Source: Hypsibius dujardini (taxonomy: Eukaryota; Tardigrada; Eutardigrada; Parachela; Hypsibiidae). From it: a stretch of DNA of 30,734 bases. Both the position numbers and the translations under genes were made by a program. Below the pieces are notes generated by a model. The model saw nothing but the letters and a program-made list of their open reading frames with translations, was not told the DNA's origin and searched no databases. The stretch is from the NCBI GenBank assembly GCA_001579985.1, contig LRSR01000686.1, positions 1 to 30,734 on the forward strand. The letters run 5' to 3'. Numbering within the stretch: position 1 is the first letter of the stretch; the number at the start of each line of letters is the position of its first letter. This document shows positions 7,997-20,399 of this stretch, piece after piece.

Positions 7997-10900
7997 TCAC
8001 CAACCAATTACATCATCGTTGTGTTGATTAACAGTTTTAAGGTACTCAATCAGCGGCTGGAAAAAATCCAACAGAGGCGCAGCGCTCATTCTTCGAGAGC
8101 CGGTTATTTTCTCCAAGGCTATCGGCCAGGGTTGCGATGATCCCAATGATAGCATGGAGCTGCAATCGAGATGATCGACACTTATGGGCAACCGACAGAA
8201 GGGACCAAAGAGATGAATGGGCCATACCTTAGCAAGGTTCCAGCCTTTTTAGACTTATTAATGTCGCACTGATACAACGGACCGGCGTGACCGGCAGCGT
8301 CACAAAGCGCCTTGTAGAATTGGAATTGGATGACGTAGTCGATGAAATAACGCATGTATTCGACGTCGGCGTCAATGTGATATTTCGCTCCGGGGTCAAA
8401 GAATTCCTCTCCTCGTGGCGTAGGCGGGGCTATACCTTGATATTTCGACCTAGGCAGGATACAATTTTGAAAACGAAACGGAAAGACGCAATGATTTGGT
8501 GGACTAAACAACGGGCTGGCCGTATGAAAGTTTACGAGGTTAAATAGAAAACTTGGCGATAAAATAAACCACAATAGAATCGTTCACCAATGCGTTGATT
8601 ATCATTGGTTGCTTCTAGCATTAGAAAAAATATAGGATTTATCTCTCTGAACGAATGTAGCTCTCTTACGCGTAATCCCACCATCCTTGGTTGAGCCGAT
8701 CAGTTCCAATTTTGCCCGAAAAGACATCGTAACGGTAGCGATCCATAATGTAGGCAAACGGCAGAAACACCAGCTTGTCTAACGCCGTCGCAAATTGGTA
8801 ATTCAGATCGGACTCTAAAGCATAGAAATAACATCTTTGAGGGGCCATGATTCGTTTGAAAAGCTTCAAGGCTAATCAGTCACCTCTGTCATTTGTGATG
8901 TTTTTCAAGAGGCCTAAGTACGCCAAATGAGAGGGTGTGCCAATACTCAAAGCAAATGTGTCTCCAACTAAAGGGAAAAGTACAAATAATCACCTAAGTA
9001 AAGGTTGACGCAATGTGGTTTCTGATTTCTGGCTGATTATAGAGTGGCTGCCCACCTGCTTCATGAAAACCGGCATTGGCGCCACTTCGGAAAGGGACTA
9101 GCTGACTGGCGTACTGTAGAAAATACTGCACGTGTCCCATTTCACTGAAAGAAAAGCAATTATTAGCCAGTCGAATTTGGTTCCGAACAACATCCTTCTC
9201 CGGCACTTACTGGTGAACGGTCAGGAGGTCCGACATGCTAACTGTTGCGCACATTTTAATCCTAACAACATCATCACATTTCGCGCTGATGCATAGTTGC
9301 AAAAGGCAGAAACGAATTGCCAAAGAGCAGAATTACTTACCTCACGCCACCCGGACGGTAGAAATCCCAGGCGTTGGCCGAGCAAAAGACGTCGCGACCA
9401 TCGGTGGGTTTGACAAACTGAGATTTCTCCCAGAACTCAGGCGGCATGGGAATCAGGCCCAAATCGATCTGGAACTGCTCGGAGAGACGGAACATCCGGT
9501 CAACCGTGTAGTTTTGAGCCTTCATCTCAGCGGTCACGTCCAGGAGAGGTTTGGACGGGAACAGCTGGGTGAATGACAGCATGTCAATCCAGGTGAGGGA
9601 CCACATATCACCTGAAATTTATGGTATTCTCTCTGAATAGACAAAAACGCTTTACTACGATTAATTTAGATGAAATAAAACGTCATCTTAAAATGGTGGT
9701 CACTAACCTTTTTGATAGTAATGGGAGCTAACTTAGGATCAAGCTAATCGAATTTGTCCCATTTGTTGATTGCAAAGGTATAAGCAATAAATGTTATAAT
9801 TGGCGTATAAAACAATACGCCTATTATAGCGCTTTAGCTCAATTTACCGAGAAGATGGGCAGGAATAGGACCAGTAGGAGAAATATATTCCTCGGGAAAT
9901 TTCTGAATCAGTATCCTGCGAACGTAAGCGTGCACTTGGTCGTACAACGGCTTGATCTGAAGCCAAAGGTCGTCGAGGTCCTTCAAGAAATCGCTGTCGT
10001 GATATCCAGTACTGTCGTCCGTGTAGTCCGAGCGCCATAATTCACCGTCATCGGCGTAGCCTGCATTAAAAATAAACAAGTAATGCTCAAGTGTCTATTG
10101 AGGTAGAGGAGGGATCAGAATAAATCATGTCTACTTTCTGATTTTGTCAATGTGCTACATATTCCGCGGAAGTCGTATGCAAACAAACGGCATATCTTTT
10201 GCTTCTTACCGTTCAGTTTTGCCGCATTGTTTTTGAGTTCGACGTAACGGATGTAATTCTTCCGGACCTGCTTGCCGCTTACTTCCCTCCACGCTTCCCA
10301 GACGTAACGACGTTTATCCGCTTCCCAAGTGGAATTGGCCATGAAGTCTTGAAGATCTGAAAGTGAATGGAGTCAACTTGTTGGTTCACTCTGAAGAATA
10401 AACGTTCCGGGAACGGACCGGGATTAATAGGCTTCTGCTGTTGAGCGGAGCAATCGGTAGGATTGCTTGATGACCACTGGAGCACACTCGCAGTTGGATC
10501 GAAGCAGACAGTGGCCGTGGAATAGATCGTCGACATGTTAGTTATCAGTCGATTGAGTTCATCAAACTCCACCGGATCTAACGCCGCGTCACCGACCACC
10601 TTCAACGATCTCCAGACACGCTGCATTTGCACATCTTGGCTGTTTGATAGGTCAAACTTGCCGGCTATTTGGGCGGAAATTCTTGTGGCATTTGCGGCTC
10701 CTTCGGCCCCTTCCAGCTAAAACGAAATGTTTGGAAATGGTGTGTTGCCATGAAGCGCAAAAACCAGTTTTCTAATCAGGACTAATAGTAAGAATAAGCA
10801 TTTCCTCGTCAAAAAAGACAGACAATTTGTTGCTTTAAATTTCAGTCACTAATCAACCAATTGGCTACCTTTGAAATGATACTGTTTTTTCCTATACCGC

Positions 10901-11331
10901 ATTTTTATCTCAATTTGTTTACCGACTTTTTAAAGAACAAATACAATACGAATATTTGCGAATGGCAGCCTGAAAAACTTACACTCGCATCGGAGGTCGC
11001 TTCAGTGATGTTGGTTTCGAAATCCCACTCAGCCTGCGTGCTCGACTGATACTGTTGCAAGACCACCGGTTCAAAGACATCCGTCAGCCAGGAACGAAAG
11101 TAGTCGGCACTGGTTAATTGTGTCGTGTCCAGTTGGTGCGACGTCAAGGGACTGTAATCCACCGGGATGTACTCGCTCCACGCGATTCCCGAAAGATGAA
11201 ATGAAACCGCAACGGCCAGACCTATGTTTGAGCGTAAACGAGCCGATTTAACACAAGTTATTAGTAATACACTTAAAACAATTAATGTAATTAGTGTACG
11301 TACCCAGAATCGAAAAAAGATTCCAGGCCAT
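7997..11331 (-). CDS. Angiotensin-converting enzyme-like peptidyl dipeptidase (M2), secreted, single domain
   Basis: Twelve exons: 11331-11304, 11221-10983, 10716-10404, 10356-10210, 10060-9848, 9611-9341, 9261-9211, 9144-9056, 8967-8884, 8814-8670, 8449-8228 and 8159-7997. All phases agree, giving 654 residues. The family removes C-terminal dipeptides from peptides using zinc. The signal peptide ([15 protein letters not shown] core) is split by intron 1. The zinc site is complete: HHEMGH at 420-425, with its codon split by intron 7, and Glu449 in HEAVGD. Other hallmarks are [28 protein letters not shown], the chloride-II motif YMRYF and [15 protein letters not shown]. The protein ends at DDVIGW with no membrane anchor, as in insect Ance. 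Departures by eye from human testis ACE numbering are Gln281 to Leu319, His353 to Ser391 and Arg489 to Ala. The donor of exon 3 (C|GTTTAT) is weak but fixed by phase. Exons 6-10 have a pseudogene copy near 25 kb. Confidence 0.95.
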
Positions 11332-12240
11332 TATTTTAGCGAAACCGTTCCAGAATTTTGTGATGAGAACACATTAACGTTCGATCTTGCCCCTTCTTAA
11401 TCTACACCTGCAAAACTGACACGTAAATAATATTTGTTTAGTACCTGCGATCTGTGAATTCAATGAACGCACAATTCATCTATTCATAGGCATATCTCAC
11501 GTATGCTTGATGATAGAAGATACAAATGCATCAACGGACAGCGAATACACATACATCTCGTGCGAAAATCTGTTGGTCTCAGTCATGGGTCGGAAACTAC
11601 ATTAAAACCTTCAAAAGTTGTATCAGATATCCGTTTTGTGATTGGAGTGTTTCATACGTCCACCATGTTTAGGCTTGTTAGCCTTTTGGTGTACAACCAC
11701 AGACAAAGAGCCGATTTGTCTGTCTGCCGATTTGTCTGAGCAAAGCCATTGAAAAAAGCCGATTAGTATCCGGCCCAATACCCGGCACATTCGGCCTGAA
11801 TAGTTGAATCAGATATCCGCGCTTTTTTCGCACGAGCATGGAGCACAATGCAGGCCGTCGCGGGCCGGCACATTACTGCATTGTTGGTGAGTTAATCTGA
11901 AGTCATCTGACGTAATTCTATAGTGTTCGAGTTGTCTGAGTGTTTGTTCGGACAGATTTGTATTTATCGAAATTGGTCGTTCACTGCCGTACTGACCTAA
12001 TTGAAACCGTATCTGTATATTGTAGTTGATGAACCGATCCATGAATATACGGTGCGTTTCCATGATCTGCTAAACATTAGAATGGTGCAGTGCCGCTCGA
12101 ACAGTAAGTGAGTCTTTCTGCTCATATACCACTCTAATGAACACTTTCAACGTTATATATACATAAATGTTAAAATATCACCATAACGTTAATGTCAATG
12201 TTAAGCGTTGACACAAGCATTAAATCTAAACGTTAGCGCT
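11332..12240. other. ACE upstream region and intergenic DNA
   Basis: This region holds the ACE promoter by position, but I see no TATA box. Short ORFs at 11503-11739 (+) and 11809-12063 (-) have no supporting features. From 12150 to 12245 there is a cluster of AACGTT or GTTAA-type short motifs in AT-rich sequence. Confidence 0.4.
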
Positions 12241-12273
12241 GACTTTAAAATTGAAATTTAACATCAAAATTGT

Positions 12274-12700
12274 CTTGGTGACGGTTGGTGCCGCCGAAAA
12301 AGTTTGCACTGATGGTGCCCCTTGTCATCTCAAAGTAACTCTCTTGGCTCGACTGTCTTTCCTAGTCAACAATTTTATTTGCTTTATCTTTTGGAAAACT
12401 CGAAGGCGAAAATTTGACTCAACTGAAGTCTCACTCTTGTTCATTTCAGGCAGCTTGATCCTTCCGGAATTCGAGGAGAAGTCAGCAGGGCTCACTCGGG
12501 TGGTGCGCGCAGCGGTCCGTCCGGCGGAAGAGAAGCACAAGAGCAAACGGGAGTCTGCGGAAGTTCAACGCCTGTCGCGAGGGCTGTCTGAACCGCCACA
12601 AGAGCGCACGCGTGCGGCAGCCTGCATTGACAAGTGCGCCAGGTCGACCGGGCATGGTCGTTAATGTCGAATGTATCTGAAAGGGCTAGAGATTTTTCAG
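12274..12700 (+). CDS. Possible spliced gene end, cysteine-containing and basic, unresolved
   Basis: A GC-rich island (about 12430-12670) with a strong acceptor, TTCATTTCAG ending at 12449, and upstream sequence reading VCTDGAPCHLK before a GTAACT donor near 12339. One frame after the acceptor is open to TAA 12662-12664 (FEEKSAGLTRVVRAAV and so on). Another frame, entered from an internal AG near 12489, reads WCAQRSVRRKRSTRANG then FNACREGCLNRHKS and stops at about 12679. I cannot decide the frame, and no start codon or signal peptide is evident. The base composition says coding or a CpG-rich repeat. Confidence 0.25.
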
Positions 12701-13158
12701 TAGAGTATTTTGTATGCTTTTTTCATGCCATGTGAGGTTGGCTAGGATTAAGACATCAAACCATAAGAATCAAGTTCGAATGAAAGATTAAGCCAGTGCA
12801 AGCTGACCGGTACTCAGAGAGTTAAGCGACACAAGTTCATTTCACATTGTAAAAGGCTGTGAACATCGCCTTCTGCTTAAATATTTGGAAGAACGCAATC
12901 AACATATGAATATACATTTTATTCTTAGAACACCTGGATGCAGCAACTCATAAGGCGGAAATTCACTAGCACGCGACAGTTCTAACAATAAGATTACAAC
13001 GAAATTGTTCGAAATCGTTTTGTCCAACCTGAAATCGTTCTTAAACCAAATTATCAACCAATGAGAAACGGTAGAATGCGGAAGTAACTAGACCGATGTA
13101 AAAAGGCTCATGTTTTGTTACAGTGGCGATAAACAAAAAGCATCCAGATTTGGGACGT
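12665..13158. other. 3' flank of the LDLa-LRR gene
   Basis: No gene. A minus-strand AATAAA at 12923-12918 lies 236 nt past the LDLa-LRR stop and is a good candidate for its poly(A) signal. Confidence 0.45.
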
Positions 13159-16100
13159 CTACGCATCCATCAGCGAGGAGAACGGTCCGTCTGGGTTACT
13201 AGCCACCAATGTGGAGCTCGCACAGTCCACTGGAATGTAGATAGTCCCCTTGCGCAGTTCGCTGTTGGCCACACCTCCCGCGGCGAACACCATTCCGGAG
13301 GCTTTCGGAGCCAGCAGATCCGGACGGCTTTGCAGCCAGTCTCGCAACCACTTGTACTGGACACTGCAGTGCAGTCGAGTGAGATGATCGCGCAGCCCAG
13401 TGGACAAGGTCACGGTGGTGTCAATGAGAGCCTCGAAACTAAGGTGACTCAGATTCGGCAAGGAAGCGAAGGCGTTCTCCTCGAGGGAGGCGATCGTGCT
13501 GCCCCGGGTGAAGCTGACCATTTTGAGGGACGGCAGCGAGACAAAATCGTTGCGTTGGATAATGATTCCTTCACATGCGTGAAACTCCAGATCCTGCAAA
13601 AAAAACTTACTGGATTTGAGTTGGTTTCTATCGGTTTAAGCGCCCAGTTTGGTTTTGATTACCCGTATTTTTTATTTGTTTGGCTTCGGTTCGGTTTCGT
13701 ACCAATCGCAATTTCATAAGAAAACATTTATCGAAACAAACTTTTGCGGATTAAGGTCTAACTAAGACGAACCCTTCGCACGGTTTGGATGACAATTTGG
13801 TGCCGAAACCAGATCAAAATCCAATGAATTCGTTTGTGAAATTATTTTGCCGCAAAATTGATTTACGAATTTTTGTCGTTGCGGAATACATCAAACACAA
13901 TCTACAGTCTTTTTTTCTACCTAATCGGCAATCAACAATCGGCCTAATGGTGGAAAACTACTTAAAACCACGGTAACCAGTTCAAAATGCAGGACAACTC
14001 GCTGAAAAAATGTTGAATGAAATTGAAATAGTTAATCAAACAGCCCAAAACTGATCAGATTCAACGCATGTTTAACCCTCTAGTACATGGAATTGGAAGT
14101 CCACAAAGCAGACGGTTCCCACAGCAGCTTTAGTACGCTTTTACTGTTTTGGCATGTGAAAACACTTTCAGAAACATTTTCAGAAACAAAGTGATTACAG
14201 AAGAGTGAGCCAGCCAAGTTGGGACAGTTCGAGTTTTATCAATTTATTTCAACAGTTATCAATCCACAAACCATCCATGGTTTCCAATAGACAAAGAGGT
14301 TCATTTGATTTTGGAAAACACTTCTGTATTTATATTCTCTTGCGATCGTCAAAAACGAATTAGATTTGAAATTACGGTAGTAATGTTTTTTCCATTCAAA
14401 ACGGGCAATGGTTTATTAGGACGGATATGCCTCCGTTTGATTTGAAACTCCGCCCAAACATGCAACCCTATTTCGTAATACCGGGATATTTTAATAATCC
14501 GCGAAAAACTCAGCGGGTGCGCACTCAAGATGGAAAGCCACAGCAAACAGGCGGGCCATTTTGAATGCACGGAAACAAAATGTCGATTAGTTTGCAACAG
14601 ATAGCAGCCTCCGCCTACTTAGTTAGTGCTAGACGAAGCAAAACATTGCCTGAACATGAATTTGGTAAAAAAAATGGGAACATTTGTGTTGAAAAGACCG
14701 AAAGGAAATAAATCGCAAGACGGCACTTTTCAAAGCATATTTTTTAGGGCGCTTTAAATTTTTGCCGTTTGGATTACTCAGAATGGTTGAATTTCGCAAG
14801 AAAAGCCGTTTGATGAGAGATCCGTATGAAGGCGTTCAATTTACAAGTGTTCAAATAGTTAACGTTTAACGAAACACAAAAAGAAATAATTTTGAAGTTT
14901 GAGAAATCCAGGCTAACAAATACCAGGCTCTGATGCCATATTTATTAGAAAAGCTCAAACAAAAGTATCATTTGGCAATTCATTGATTTGCGTTTAAAAG
15001 AATCGGATTCTGGAGTTCCCATTGAACACGATATTGAAATCGGATTGAAAAAAACACTTATTTTTAGTGTACTGCTGTTTGGTTGAAGATCCCCCTCCAG
15101 TATCGAAATGGGCCTTTCGAGGAACAGCGCTCGACCACTGTCCATTTTACCAATTTTTTCAGTAGAAGAAGGTTTATATAAAGATAATAAATGCCGGAAC
15201 AAAATGAAATGATAGTAGTACAGAAATTAATGAAGAAAAGTACAAAAAATGCTCCCGAGCAAGCTGATTTCTGATTTTACTGTTGAAATTTTTATGCATT
15301 TTTCTCACCCAGGTCGGCTAAAATTAATTTTAAAATTATTTAGAAGTCCAAATTCCTCATCAACTTATTTTTTCTGGTAGAGGTAATCATGGGCTTTTAA
15401 ATACAAATGACTCGGAAAATGTATGGCGCAGAGAACCTCTTCAGAACGCGTAAAACGGAAACTGTTCCAACCCAGCTTCCAAAACAATTATCCTGAAATT
15501 TGTCAAACAAATTACCAACGATGGAATTTCATTTACGAGCCGTCATTTCCCTCGAAATATAAGCACCTCTCTCATGCTTATCCTACTCATTCTAAGCCAC
15601 ACTTTCAGATTGTTCGATTTCGAAGCCAAAACCGCGCCGGCAAAACCAAATTATTGATTAATTTAGACCGGTGGAAAAGATTTGAGAAACCACTGTACCT
15701 GCAGACGGGTTGCTTGAACCAAGGCTGACGTGACGACCGCCATTCGGAGGCGAGGAAAGCGACCGAAACCCAATGCGATCAAATCACTCGCCACCGGCGC
15801 AAACAGTTCCAGCGTCAAACGACGTTCCCCGATCAGGACCAAGTCCAAACCCCGATCGGCGTTCAGTCGACCCACTTTCTGCAGGAACTTAGTCGTTTCG
15901 ATGTCTCCCGCCAGTGAGCTGCAGGAGATCCAAAGACCAGTCTCCGGGTCGCCGCAGTTGTACTGCGCGACGGCGCAGTTTTGAGTACGAAGTCCGGCGC
16001 AGTCGGCCGAGGAGACATCACGGAACGAAAAGGCGCGTTGCAATGCAAAACTGGCCGGCGTGACTGCGGAGATTGGGCGCCTGGTTACGTTCGGACCGGA

Positions 16101-19100
16101 AGGACACTGGACTTCGTCCGAGCCATCCGTGCAGTCGGCCTGTCCGTCGCACCTAGAGGTTAGCGATGACGTCACATGTGAAGAAAACGGTTTGATGCCC
16201 TTGGACATTTGAATTTGACGTAATTTCCCTTTTTAATGTCGCAAAAAAATTCAAGCGTAGCGTTTTCCAGAAAACCGAATATTGTGAATTTATTATCACT
16301 GAAATCTCAATTGATATTGATGTGGCTTGCATTGAATCTATCATCGTGAGACTTCAGTGGAACGGAATTGGAATCGGGCGTAATTTTTGTTTGAGCCTTT
16401 CGCATTAATTTTGCTGTTTTCTAACGGTTAATTCAAAAGATCAATCTCCTCTATCCCCATTTTAATTCTCTGTCAGGAAAACTACACTTTTTGTGCCGTA
16501 AAAATCTAACTACATTCCTTTTGTTTTTTGAAGCTCCGTTGAATTCAATTCGCTTCGTGTTTTTAATTTATTTCGATCATGTTTGGGTTTACTGAATTTT
16601 CAATAATCTGATTTGAATGTGACCAGAAAAAGTCGAGTAACCTTCAAGCATTATCAGCACCCGTTCTTTGGATTAATGATCGAAACTTTAGTCAGCAAAA
16701 TACAAATGCATGTACAGATGGACAAAGGTCTTAATTCAAATTGATTCGAATTGATTTAAATCTCCTTGAAGCTCTCCTTGAAGACAGGCTCAATGAAAAA
16801 TCTGTTTGCAACTTTCTTGCTTTTTCAATGTCGCTCTTCATACTTGGTGCGATTTTCGTAAGTGGAACGCAGACTGCCTCCACTTAATTTTTTTAAAATA
16901 GTTCTATTTTAGTGATAATTTATGAAATTCATATCCGCGGTGGAGCTTGGAAAACCTTTTTTACGAATTTAACCTTTTTTTTACGAATTTTCAAAGCTTT
17001 GATAACAATGGAAGATCCATTTTTTCTTGATTTTCACTGTGAAAAATTTGATTTTATAGAAACGTGAAACCAAAAGATTTTGATATTCTTCCACTCAAAA
17101 ATAAAATTTGGAATCGATTGATATTACCAAAAACGTATTTGGATGAAAGGGGGCGGAGCTATGAGTCATTTTGGGGTCCGATTGGGATCGTTCGAGTAGC
17201 TTTTCGGAAATGACCCATAGCTCCGCCTCTTGAATCCAAACAAATTTCAGGTTCTAAAAAAATCGACTTTGTCACAGTGAAAATCAGTTCGTTGAGTATT
17301 TACAAAACTTTGAAAATTCGTAAAATAGGTTTTCCGAGTCTCACCGCTGAAATGAATTTTATAAATCATCATTAATATAGGACTATTATAAAAAAATAAA
17401 GTGGAAGGATTCTGCAGTTTACTTACGAAAATCGCCCCAAGTAGGCCTTGATGACAGAATCGTTGAATGGTTAATCGTTGTTACCGTTTTTCAAAATTAA
17501 TTTCATTGACGACTATTTTCTATTTTATTTTGAGGGTTACTTTGAGCATTTGCAGGTTTTTGGTCGTACCGATAGCGAAACGGAACACAGCGTCCGTTGT
17601 TGCAGCGGAACTCCGAGTCTGTACAAGCTTGTTGCAACGCGGCATGCGTCATCGGTAAAGCTGGCGGCGCTACTATCGCTGAGGTCCCACACTGCGCTTC
17701 ATCCGAACCGTCCGAACAATCGCGGTCGCCGTCGCACAGCCACGAATGCCGCATACAGCTGAAATCGCCGGCCTGCCCGCCGGCACACACAATTCCGTCC
17801 GTACCGTCGTAGCGCGTACAGGCGGTCTGCCCCGGTCGCAGCGGCGTTCTAGCGGTCAACCTATCGTTGGGGCAGCCCACCTCGTCGCGGTCATTGGCGC
17901 AGTTGCGCCAGCCGTCGCAGGCGTTGCTGTTGTCGAAACAGGGCTCGAACAAGCCCGAGGAACACTATAAAGATTGGGGTGAATGGTTTAGGCCAAAGCT
18001 TCAAACGGTCTTCCAAGGGTTAGAGTTTCAGAGTTTCAGAGCAAGCCTACCACAAGAATTTTCGATGGAGGACCTTAAAAGGCAAAAACGGCTCGGTGAG
18101 TTTGTTTTGAATTGAATTAAAATTTCAGTGTGAAGTTGAATGTGAACTCGTGAAAAATGAGTTTGCTTTTTGTTAAAAAATCGGGTCTAGTGACACGTGT
18201 ATATACCTGTGCCCCGAGAGGCTTCAGTTTTGCGTGAACTTACCAATCGTGGTGTCAAGCGTTGATAAATTATGATTAAGTTTTCTCGGAATCTCCTCGC
18301 AAAGTTTGGGGTTTTAAATTACTCTCAAACGGGTTCAAAGCAAACTGGTTTCAACTTGAATTGATTGGCATTGAACTGAGTTGAATTGAATTTGATGTTC
18401 GACGGTATTTACGTTTTGTAGATACCATCTCTCTAGCACAGCCTCAGAGGAATGCTTTGCTAGCCAACTCATCATGAATAGGTTGATGTTCCCGTTCGAT
18501 TCTAGCCCGTTCAATGAGCGGCTAGACCAAAACATGCTCGGTTGAATTTCGTCTAGACCTTTGTGAAATATTCAACTGATTTAAAGTTGGCAAACGAATT
18601 TTTTAAATTTTGTGAAGCAAAACAACGCTAAATATCTCTGGATATTTTTCGAGCAATCATTTGACTGCTTTCTTCAACCTGTCAGTTAACGGGAAAGCTA
18701 CGTTCAACGGACCGTGCCTTTCGGAATTTTGAAGTTTGAGTTAATCTCCACAGTTGTTCATCTCACCTTAAAGCCGAATCCTCGGCCGTTTGTGCGTGTA
18801 CAGCGGTTGAGGCTGGAAGTGACAGGAAGAGCAGCCGAAGTGCGACGCGTCGCCGGACAGTTTCGTTCATCCGCGCCGTCAGTGCAGTGTTTATTGCCGT
18901 CGCAGACAAACTCGGCTGGAAAGCAGAAGCCCCCGGGACGACAGGTGAAGCCCAAACCTCCAGTGGGACGTCGACACAAGGGAAACTCCACCGCCGGGAG
19001 TAGGAACGATAGATCGGTGTGAACTATTTCCAAAATAAAAATACTATTTTTATCTCATAGACCTTGAATGTGATTTGTAATCTAATCTTTATCAATTAAT

Positions 19101-20262
19101 ATGATAAAAACTCGATTGCAAGTTTTGGTTACTAAAAAACCCATTAAACTAAAATTATATGAAACTTGGTATCAGATGACGGTTTACGGTAGTTTCCATT
19201 CCTAAGCTTCGCCGATTAGATCAACTCAATAAACGTTAGCAATTTTGACCCACCTAATTTCAAAAACTACATACATGATAGAACAGTCTTACCGTTTCCC
19301 CTTACGCTATTGGGGCAGTCCAACTCATCCCTCCCATCCGCGCAGTCGCGTCCGCCGTCGCACTTCCACGCCGCCGGCCAGCAGAACTCCCCACCGCTCG
19401 CCAGACACCGATAGCCGGCTGCCCCGTCGTTTCGGTCACAAGGAGACACACCCTTGCGCGGAGTGCCAGGCGGACAGTGCTGTTCATCCAGACCGCCATT
19501 ACAGTCGTCCTCCCCGTCGCAGAAGTAGTCGTACGGCGCACAACCCATCACTGAGTCACCACATTTCACTCCTGGCGCTCCGTTGGTTTGCACACAAGGC
19601 GTCATCCCAGCCAGGGTGGCAGCCAGGGGCGAGCGTTGAAGGACGGGGCAGTTCAGCTCGTCCGATCCGTCAAGGCAGTCGTTAAGGCCGTTGCACAAGC
19701 TCGCGTTGCGGTTACACCAACCACCCAGGGAGCAAGCAAAGCCAACGCTGCGATCGACTCGCGAGCATTGCTGCACGACGCCCTGGCAAATATGTTGGAA
19801 GGTGAAGTCGAATCAGTACGCAGTGTGTTATGCAAGGCGCCACAGTGACCGATTGATAGGCCGCCAAACCAATCAAGTTTTTCGCTCGTGTTCTTCCAAT
19901 GTTATTTTTTTTGTTTCTCAGGTACTCGAGCAATTCAAAATAAATCATTCACCTAACTCAAATCGAACGGTCGCCCATTCAATCAGATTGACTCAACACA
20001 ACTCTTTCCAGAGACACTGAAACAGATCTGATGGAAAGTGACAAGGGTCAAAAGTGACTGAGCTTAATGAAGCTTGCTTGTTGAATAAATTGTGACAAAA
20101 ATATATCGTCTATACTCAATCTCCAGCGTTTGTTCTAAATACAAAGTTTGACCACCGCATTTTATGGGCTACAAATGAAATATTTAAGTAGGCCCGAGCA
20201 CTTACTAGCACCGCATGAAACTGTAGTAGTGCTGCTGTGGCGACGAGAAGAAAACGCATCAT
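13159..20262 (-). CDS. Secreted protein with seven LDL-receptor class A repeats and leucine-rich repeats
   Basis: Six exons: 20262-20206, 19782-19293, 19023-18767, 17964-17570, 16152-15699 and 13593-13159. Phases agree throughout and give 695 residues. Exon 1 is a signal peptide (MMRFLLVATAALLQFHAVL). Seven LDLa modules follow, each closing with the calcium-binding pattern CDGxxDCxDGxDExxC or a variant (CNGLNDCLDGSDELNC, CDGDRDCSDGSDEAQC). Modules 5 and 7 are split by introns. After a linker with Cys pairs comes a leucine-rich part: RLQDLEFHACEG, NDFVSLPSLKMVSF and NAFASLPNLSHLSF, then an LRRCT-like CSVQYKWLRDWLQ. It ends at LMDA with no membrane segment. LDLa repeats bind ligands through calcium-caged acidic residues; LDLa plus LRR recalls the ectodomain of relaxin-type LGR receptors, but no 7TM part is attached. 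Introns 4 and 5 exceed 1.4 kb; intron 4 holds a foldback element. The ligand is unknown. Confidence 0.87.
13594..15698. other. Intron 5 of the LDLa-LRR gene
   Basis: A 2.1-kb intron. The end next to exon 6 is rich in GGTTTCGGTTT-like sequence (13610-13710). ORFs at 14945-15202 (-) and 15423-15728 (+) have no domain or coding signature; the second overlaps exon 5 in antisense. Confidence 0.5.
16841..17443. mobile_element. Foldback element, about 600 bp, in intron 4 of the LDLa-LRR gene
   Basis: The two halves are imperfect inverted copies of each other. Outer ends pair as TACTTGGTGCGATTTTCGTA (16841-16860) with its complement ending at 17443. Further in, ATTCATATCCGCGGTGGAG pairs near 17340-17360, TTTTCACTGTG pairs near 17275, and GGCGGAGCTATGAGTCAT pairs with ATGACCCATAGCTCCGCC at 17211-17228. 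Arms are near 290 bp with a short centre around 17170-17200. There is no coding capacity. A related element lies at about 28985-29480. Confidence 0.8.
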
Positions 20263-20374
20263 AATGTTTTATATTAGGTGAGTTAATAATATAGCCAGGC
20301 TAGATTACAAGACTTTCAGAAACAATTCAGCACCGAAAAAGTTGTGAAAACGTTTCCGCGGTATGATGAAAGCG

Positions 20375-20384
20375 ATTATATATA
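20375..20384 (-). promoter_or_regulatory. TATA box of the LDLa-LRR gene
   Basis: TATATATAAT on the minus strand, about 115 bp upstream of the ATG at 20262. The distance is like that of the Kazal gene's TATA box. Confidence 0.45.
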
Positions 20385-20399
20385 CTTTCGCGGGATTTG

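Noticed and set aside
9235-9576. Plus-strand ORF at ACE exons 6-7 with a matching ORF at 24813-25235 on the opposite strand
   Set aside because: Both are antisense shadows of the ACE exons; their mutual similarity reflects the inverted duplication, not a conserved gene.
15423-15728. 101-codon plus-strand ORF with an ATG
   Set aside because: It lies mostly in intron 5 of the LDLa-LRR gene and partly antisense to exon 5; no domain or splice support.
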